64,000 nt of DNA from positions 1,116,001 to 1,180,000 of the forward strand of contig JBANDB010000002.1 of assembly GCA_037576215.1 (NCBI GenBank), in the 5' to 3' direction. The notes beneath the pieces were generated by a model. That model did not search any database. It was given only the letters and a program-made list of their open reading frames with translations, and was not told the DNA's origin. This document shows, piece after piece, positions 57,990-64,000 of this stretch (the first letter of the stretch is position 1; the number at the start of each line of letters is the position of its first letter). The translations under genes and the position numbers were made by a program. The stretch is from Armillaria gallica (taxonomy: Eukaryota; Basidiomycota; Agaricomycetes; Agaricales; Physalacriaceae).

Positions 57990-60640
57990 CTACTTCTGTG
58001 TGAATGCCACCAACCCTTTCAGCATCCACAGTGAGTCAGAAACAGCCTCCAGCCATTCATCACGCACTGACGTCTCCAATTTTTCTACAGCTTTTCCCCA
58101 CCAAAATAGTGTTGCCACAATGCTCAACCAACTGTTCGGTCCACTGACGTTTAGGGACGTCCATTTGTCGCTGTGCAAGTCTTGTTGCATGTGGCCGACC
58201 GACCCTGGCTTCCTCCATCCTGGCTGCAAACTCCTCCACCATGCCCACCATGTATCATGGAACTCTGGAATATCCTCCTTCTCTAGTACTGGCATTGCGC
58301 GCTTCATACATCCTCAGCCCACCCATTTGCTCAGCAACTGTGGTCGACCCTTCACCTGCAAGCCCATGCATAATGGTTGGAAACCAAGAGTCTTTTCGAG
58401 AGTCGCAAATGTTGTTAGCAAGTCACCATACATCGGACCAAGTCCTCCAGCTGCAAACACGTCATAAGCTAACACAAACCACTCAGGGTCGGGTTTGGGG
58501 GCGACATTACCTGTCGAAGACGTCGGTCTTTCCTCGGGTAGTGAGGGTTCCATAGCAATGTCATCGTCTTCGGGAATGGAGGGGTTGCGAGTTGCCGTGC
58601 TTTGAACGGGAACCTCAGCAACTTTGGCAGGTCCGTCGCGAGAGTTAGCTGTATCAACAGAGCCCAAAACAGAGGAAAAGGAGGCGGCGATGTCGAATTC
58701 ATGCCTTTCGGTCGCATTAGCATGCTCAAGCGATGAATCGGGGCCCTGGGGGTATACATCAAGCTCCATATCGATGTCGCTATGGGCAGAGTCAATGTTG
58801 GGAGAACCAGTCATGTTGACTGGAGTGTCAGAGTCCTCCATTGCGATATCATCTGTAATGGGATTAGCCAACAATTGAGCAGGAGGGTCGTCCCTCGCAA
58901 CGACGTTGGGATCAGTTTCCCCCGGTAATGAGGCTTCGGAATCTGTCATGATGACATCGATACTCTGGGTCCCTCCTGTTCACAAATGACCTGATCTCCT
59001 TGACGGAGCTTTGGGCACCTTTTTCGCTCTTGGCCTGGGCTTTGGGCAGGTGAGGCGCCTTTCCTCCTGCAACTGCCTCAACTCCTCATTCAGCTTCTTC
59101 ATCCGTGGGTCGTTGCAGATGTTCTCTATGTTCTTGAGCCTCTGAAACTCATAGGCACTCAGCTGCTGTTTCCCTTTCGTCGATCCCACACTTGTGCCAC
59201 TGTCGTCCTCCTTATTGGAGTCCTTCGCCTTCATCTTCACTGTCGCATCATCATCCTTGACAACTGCCCTCTTTTTCTGGTTTCCTCCATCCGATGGCTT
59301 TGGTCCTCGCTTCCTCTTCTTTTTGGGAGCCTCATCGTCAGATGAACTGATGTCATCATCTGAGGAATCAGATATGTCATCCAGGTTTTCTGTGAGGCCT
59401 GGAAAGTTTTTGTCAAATGTGTATAGATCTTTGTCCTGTAACGGTGGCACATCATCACCCAAGTTTGGCAAAGCGGCAGCCTTCCGGTCTCCCTCGCTGT
59501 AGGTCATACTCAGAAAGTCCCGGTAATGCGTCAAGATTCCCTTGAACTCCTGCTCCTTCCATTTTGGCTAAGGAACAGGAGTTGACTCTTGATTTTTGCC
59601 ATAAGCCATGCTATTTTAACTTGTCAGTATATGTTCCAACATACTTCATAGTGCCAATTTCCCCTTCTTCATTAGGCATCGGACCCTCAACCAGCAAAAC
59701 GACATTAAGGCTGGTCCGTTCATGAATACCTTTCAAGATTGGTGCAGCGAAAACAGGAAGTCCTGAGATGCACCTTCGCTATCATCAGCCTCACCCTCGC
59801 AATCAATACAAGCCACTCACAACTGACGCTCCCTAGGATCCTTCAATGGAGGAGCCTTGAGTGCATTTTGGTACTCGCGCTTGTTTGCTTCAGCTGTTTC
59901 TTTTGCCTTGTCTTTCCATTCTGCTTGTTCCGCCACCGTCAGCTCAGCAAAAAGGTCGCATGCAGTACCCATGTGAATTCCCGCCCCTGGTCTGCCTGTA
60001 GCTCCATTCCTCACAGCTTCATCCCATCTCTCCTTCGTCTTCTTTGCCACAGGATCTTTGCCATCCTCCACCATTCATTCCTGGTACGCCTGGCGCACTT
60101 TGGGCAGTTTCATGAATCCCGCCAACTGCGCCAGCAAAATGGAGTATGGATCATTCACATGATCATGACACATATGAAGTCACTTCTTGTTCAATTTCCT
60201 CACGTGATACCATAGCCACCGTTTGATACGCCGCACATCATGTTGGTGAATAAGGTCCTTCAAGCATGGAAGACACTTACTTCATTAGTTTTATCTCTCA
60301 CCGTGCTCTTCTTCTTGGCATCCTCATCACTCAAGACCTCGGGAACATAAGCAACTTTCAGGTCGAAAGCTGGCCAGGGTCAAGGCGGGCCTTCATGGTC
60401 CATGAGTCGCCAATCAATGATAAAGTGGTATTCCACAAACACCAAATAAAGGAACTCATCCTCGGCTCTGTAACCATGCTCCAACGCGTCTGCGTATCCC
60501 AGCACGTGCTTGTCAAGTAATTCAGCGTGCCCCCTCTGCCCATCCTTTCATGTTCTTCCATTGTTCTTTCTTGAGTCGCTGATGTTTACCCATCTTTGTG
60601 GCAGAGTAACAGATTGTGAGAGTGGTAGCGCAGTACCTCT
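57990..60640 (-). pseudogene. Agaricomycete-specific repeated protein, full-length paralog decayed by C-to-T changes
   Basis: Read on the minus strand the order is: YADALEHGYRAEDEFLYLVF and VPEVLSDEDAKKKS (60500-60290); RRIKRWLWYHVRKLNKK, stop, then NDPYSILLAQLAGFMKLPKV (60225-60080); VAKKTKERWDEAVRNG and CDLFAELTVAEQAEWKDKAK (60060-59830); FAAPILKGIHERTSLNVV (about 59740); a GTATGT...AATAG intron; KWKEQEFKGILTHYRDFLSM (about 59555-59500); an acidic/basic region with nuclear-localisation-like KKKRKRGPKP (about 59330); and finally WFVLAYDVFAAGGLG and WWRSLQPGWRKP (58460-58240), ending at 57990. Stops include TAG where CAG fits (VP-stop-PKW) and TGA before MVEDG. I recall this architecture as a high-copy mushroom family of unknown function. 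Confidence 0.6.
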
Positions 60641-60766
60641 CGCAAGAGGCAAAGGGATATACCAATGCCACAACAGAAAATGGAGCAGGCATTCCTTGTA
60701 ATCTAGACATGTGGAGCTGGTACCAATTTCTTTCTCCGATTCATCTCTCCTCGCTTTGCATATGAA

Positions 60767-62615
60767 ATGGCTCGTTTACCAATTTCTGACATTTCCTTAA
60801 CCACCACAATGTCCGATACCACAGCTAATGCACATGCAACTCAGCTCTCTGTATCTGTTGCCTGCGCCTCTCCCATTTTTGCTGGTGTTCCAATGCCAGC
60901 TGTACCATCCTCACCTGTGACAGCGCCTCCCAACTCCTCCCCTCTTTCTTTGGGGGGCAGTCTTCTTTCGATCAGTGGAGAGGACTCCGATGTCGAGATG
61001 GTTGTTGGCTCCAACATCGTGACCGATACCGAGGCCGGTATGTTTGAGCATCTTGCATGTTGATGTCTTTTTCACCTGAAATTTATCTCAGCTTCCATTA
61101 GAGCCTTGGTGACACCACGCGACGACTCCCCCTGGGTTGCCGGCGAAAAGTTTTACGAGATTCCCCCCCAACCTATCACTACGTCCAATGTTGTGTCTAG
61201 CAGCAAATGGTATGTTGTCTTCAAAGGTTTATGGGTAGGCATTGTCACCAGCCTGTAAGTGTACCTCTTGCAAAACCATAGCGCTTCTCACTGTCATTCT
61301 AGCAACGCAGCTAGTGGTGTGACAGATGGGATCTCCACAGCATCCAAGAGAAGCTTCAAGAGTCAGCAGGCCACAGTAGATGCCTTCAACGAGGCCCTCG
61401 ATGACAGCGATGTTGCAATCCTCATGAAGTAGGAACGGGGTATGTCAAATGCTTTCCATTTTCCGTACACTCTGCTGATCCCCATGCCTTCAGAAATCTA
61501 ATTGTGCATGACATTGACAACTGCATGGGCCAGTATCTAGATCACATGTACCTATTTGTACACAGATAAATAACCTGTTTATGCGATTTTTGAACCCTCA
61601 AACGACTTGTCCCCCATCATGGTGAATTTTCATGCTACCCGCCCTGACTCCCGCTGATTATACGACGGTAGCTTAGAAGTAATTCTCCTCTCCGACTCCA
61701 GGTCTGACAACAGTGACCTCGAGATCTGGTTATCCACAGAGGGGGAATTGGATGAAGAAACTCAGCCTTTATGTCCCAGCACCCAGAACTCTAACAATGA
61801 GGCAGACTCTGTCGCTTCAGAGGCCCCCTCTGATCTCCCTCCAACGTATGAGGCCCCCTTTGATCTCCCTCCAGTGTATGAAGCTATAGCTGTGCTTGAT
61901 ATTCATGATGACCTCGCTGGCCCTGTCGATTATGGCCATGACGAGACACTCTACAATGTGCAAAGTGCCACATTCACAGGGAGTACATCTGATTTGTGAG
62001 TGTCTGGACCTGATATGCATTGTATAGTCCTTACATACTATCTTAGGTCCCATGCAGCACAACTCACCCAAGGACAATCCAACGCCTATGTCCAGACAAT
62101 TACTTCACGCATTCATCGACCCTTAGTGCAGGGTCGCAGCAAGATGTACATTGTATTCTTTGGCTGGGAACCAGGAGTGTATTCTTCCTGGTAAGAAACA
62201 TACGAAATGTCCCAAGACACTTCTCATTGCCAATTACAGGACTGCATGCCAGTCTAGAGTCCGTGGCGCCTCTGAAGCCATCTTCTCCTCATATCGAGGA
62301 CAGGACACTGCCACTGCTGCCTTCGAATATGCTCTGGAGCATGGTTGGACTGGTATAACAGGAAGATATGGTGTCTCCTTCAACCACCGACAACTTCTTG
62401 TAGCACCCGAGCGCATTGACTTCCTACAAGCGCCTAAGTCCGCCTTCAATACGGCCCTCAATGCCGGTCATGATTGCCCTCATTGGTATGTTGTATATAA
62501 GGGAATCTGCCCTGGCATCTATAGGACCTAGTGAGTACATTTATCTTGTTGTTCTATGGCCTGGCGATGAACCAGTGTAAATTTGCAGTCTTGAAGCATC
62601 ATTGAATGTGGTTGA
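60767..62615 (+). pseudogene. Protein with three RNase H1-N/viroplasmin-like modules, degraded
   Basis: Exon 1 starts at ATG 60767 (Ser/Pro-rich) and ends at a GTATGT donor near 61039. Module 1 is SSKWYVVFKGLWVGIVTSL (about 61200-61253), interrupted by a GTAAGT intron, then CNAASGVTD...QATVDAFNEALDD. Module 2 is KMYIVFFGWEPGVYSSW (about 62143-62191), intron, then SRVRGASEAIFSSY and DTATAAFEYALEHG. Module 3 is HWYVVYKGICPGIYRTY (about 62481), intron, then LEASLNVV and a premature TGA near 62620. The (K/H)(W/M)Y.VF.G...GIY..W / G...F......A..AF pattern is that of the RNase H1 N-terminal (viroplasmin-type) domain, which binds RNA/DNA hybrids or double-stranded RNA. TAG at about 61429 and the end of module 3 indicate decay. 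No RNase H catalytic domain is seen. Confidence 0.6.
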
Positions 62616-64000
62616 GATCTGAGGTAATACTCATGAGTTGTTCGAGAGTCTGGAAGTCGTGAGGGCGAAGTATAGGACAGCGCTTGACAAGCACCAAGTT
62701 TTTTTCACTTAGCCTGCCTTGAAGGACTAGTATTACCTGTTTCATACGTGCTAGCTCGATACCAATGTATATTTGAAGTGTAATATGTATATTCTTTCCT
62801 TTTGCATCGTTTCCTGTGTACCATGGGGCCAAGCTTGATGTGACAATCAAGCAGTGATCAAAGACTGAATGGCAAGATAGTCATCTCGATCTCTGCATTC
62901 GGTGTTCTTGATCCTCAATGAGTATTTTGAATTCGTCCTTGCCATATTTGATCTTATCGCCAGTGCCGTGTGGGAGCTTGAAATCACTAACCTCTGTACA
63001 ACCGTGTTGTGAATACCGTAGAATATGTGATGAAAAAAAAAAAGAGAAGACTTGCAAGCACTGCATCGTTGTCGAAGTCTTCAAACATGTTTCCTTTGGT
63101 CAATAAATCTATGCCATAGCAGTTGTCATTTTCATCCCGAGTAAACTTTGCGATACTATATACAAGTCGGCAAAGAGACTGTAAAGGGTGACTGCTTTGA
63201 TGGGATCTTTCAATTACCATCCCTGTTCATGGAGATCGCGTGCCTGGATGCGAGTCAAAGAACAAAATGGTGGTGTTTACACTACCAATATATTATTAAC
63301 ATGTCGACTACATTAGTATTCTGTAAGCCACATCATGGCACACCTATGATAAGTATTTTTATGCTCGACATAAGATCAAAGGCCAAAGCGTTGATTACTC
63401 CCTACTACTGAACCTCCTTGGACCACTAGTTTGATCTATCTCGGACCTCGGTGAGAATAGAGCTTTAGATAAGGTGAATCGAGAAGATGATACAAATGAG
63501 GCAACACTCTACCTTTATAATAGTACCATTGAGAACTTTGAAAGCATGAAAGGATCGTTGAACTGACTGCAACATATTCCAGCTTTGAATTATGGATGCC
63601 ACAACTTGTAATCTTCCATTTTGTACAGGACACAAGAATTGCAGGGCAACGATACACTCTCCATTCTCAAATACAATGTGCTATCACAGCTTCAAACCAG
63701 AAAGGATAGTAGTCTAAGAGATGTTGATCCCCAAATGAGGTCTGGCCAGGATATCCTGGGTGGTCATTTGCCTTATGAAATATTGTCGAGCAGATAGCTA
63801 TACATTTTGGGGAAGCAAAACTAGTAGGTACACATTCATTTTTCGAGCACATATGGGTAAAAGTAGCTACTAGTATGGCAACAACATAGTCTGTGAGCAA
63901 CTGTATTACCCTCTACCACATAATCTGTATCAGAACGACACTTGCAATAGGGACAGGTATGCATCATCCACGGGAACTTCAGTGCCTGTCGCATACCTTG
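62616..64000. other. Non-genic stretch to the window end
   Basis: Only short shadow ORFs are present. I recognise no repeat end, RNA or gene. Confidence 0.3.

Noticed and set aside
448..60080. Reassignment of TGA as a sense codon, given how many genes are interrupted only by TGA
   Set aside because: The same frames still use other Arg codons, several genes end normally, and some also carry frameshifts, TAG stops and insertions. CpG decay explains the pattern without a new code.
448..60080. Repeat-induced point mutation (RIP) of the ascomycete type
   Set aside because: Classical RIP favours CpA. The changes seen here are in CpG context and affect single-copy-looking genes as well as repeats. 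A basidiomycete TCG-type RIP is also not supported, because the base before the changed C varies.

Overview
The window looks like nuclear DNA of an Agaricomycete (mushroom-forming basidiomycete). Genes are split by short (about 45-70 bp) GT-AG introns. The recognisable families are typical of that class: HET-domain proteins with the YAWLDVLCLR signature, F-box proteins, a caspase-fold (metacaspase-type) protein, aminoglycoside-phosphotransferase-like and GMC-oxidoreductase remnants, repeated agaricomycete-only hypothetical families, and a Helitron whose Rep/helicase polyprotein ends in a ubiquitin-protease-like domain. Almost no gene is intact. The region is a gene-poor, repeat-invaded, strongly decayed compartment.

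Layout. 1-1400: two convergent partial or broken hypothetical genes. 3120-4888: first solo TG...CA element (E1). 5215-9884: multi-intron hypothetical gene with element E6 in an exon. 10519-11637: broken F-box/nucleotidyltransferase-fold protein. 12600-13880: weak minus-strand Cys-rich gene. 14480-19165: two Cys-cluster genes, the second carrying E7 in an exon. 20225-27081: decayed Helitron. 27439-36017: three F-box pseudogenes in tandem; the first holds two elements (E5 and E2). 38651-39871: metacaspase-like gene. 40160-44590: GMC, APH and other remnants. 45216-55250: two paralogous HET genes on the minus strand; the first holds element E3 and a CACTA-type foldback MITE, the second holds E8, with E4 between them. 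55711-62615: proline-rich membrane ORF, a tandem repeat, a broken agaricomycete-specific gene, and a gene with three RNase H1-N/viroplasmin-like modules. 62616-64000: nothing recognised.

The central observation is a group of eight solitary elements (E1-E8, 1.3-1.8 kb, no coding capacity). Their ends are TGATGAGCCT...AGGCTCATCA (E8 keeps only TGAT...ATCA), and each is flanked by a 4-bp target duplication. In all eight cases the ancestral target can be read as N-CG-N. Every imperfect duplication differs only by CpG to TpG/CpA changes. Removing an element plus one duplication restores the reading frame of the interrupted exon in four cases (E2, E5, E6, E7). The two HET paralogs give reciprocal empty sites for E3, the MITE and E8. 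A shared TATA motif (GTAGTATAAAA) inside three of the families suggests long solo LTRs. The CG-centred 4-bp target also recalls Ginger-type DNA transposons, whose transposase is related to Gypsy integrases.

The second theme is decay. In-frame stops inside the genes are overwhelmingly TGA, at positions where CGA (Arg) fits, which matches loss of CpG by cytosine deamination. The genes here are therefore best read as a fossil cluster and not as a functioning operon-like unit.
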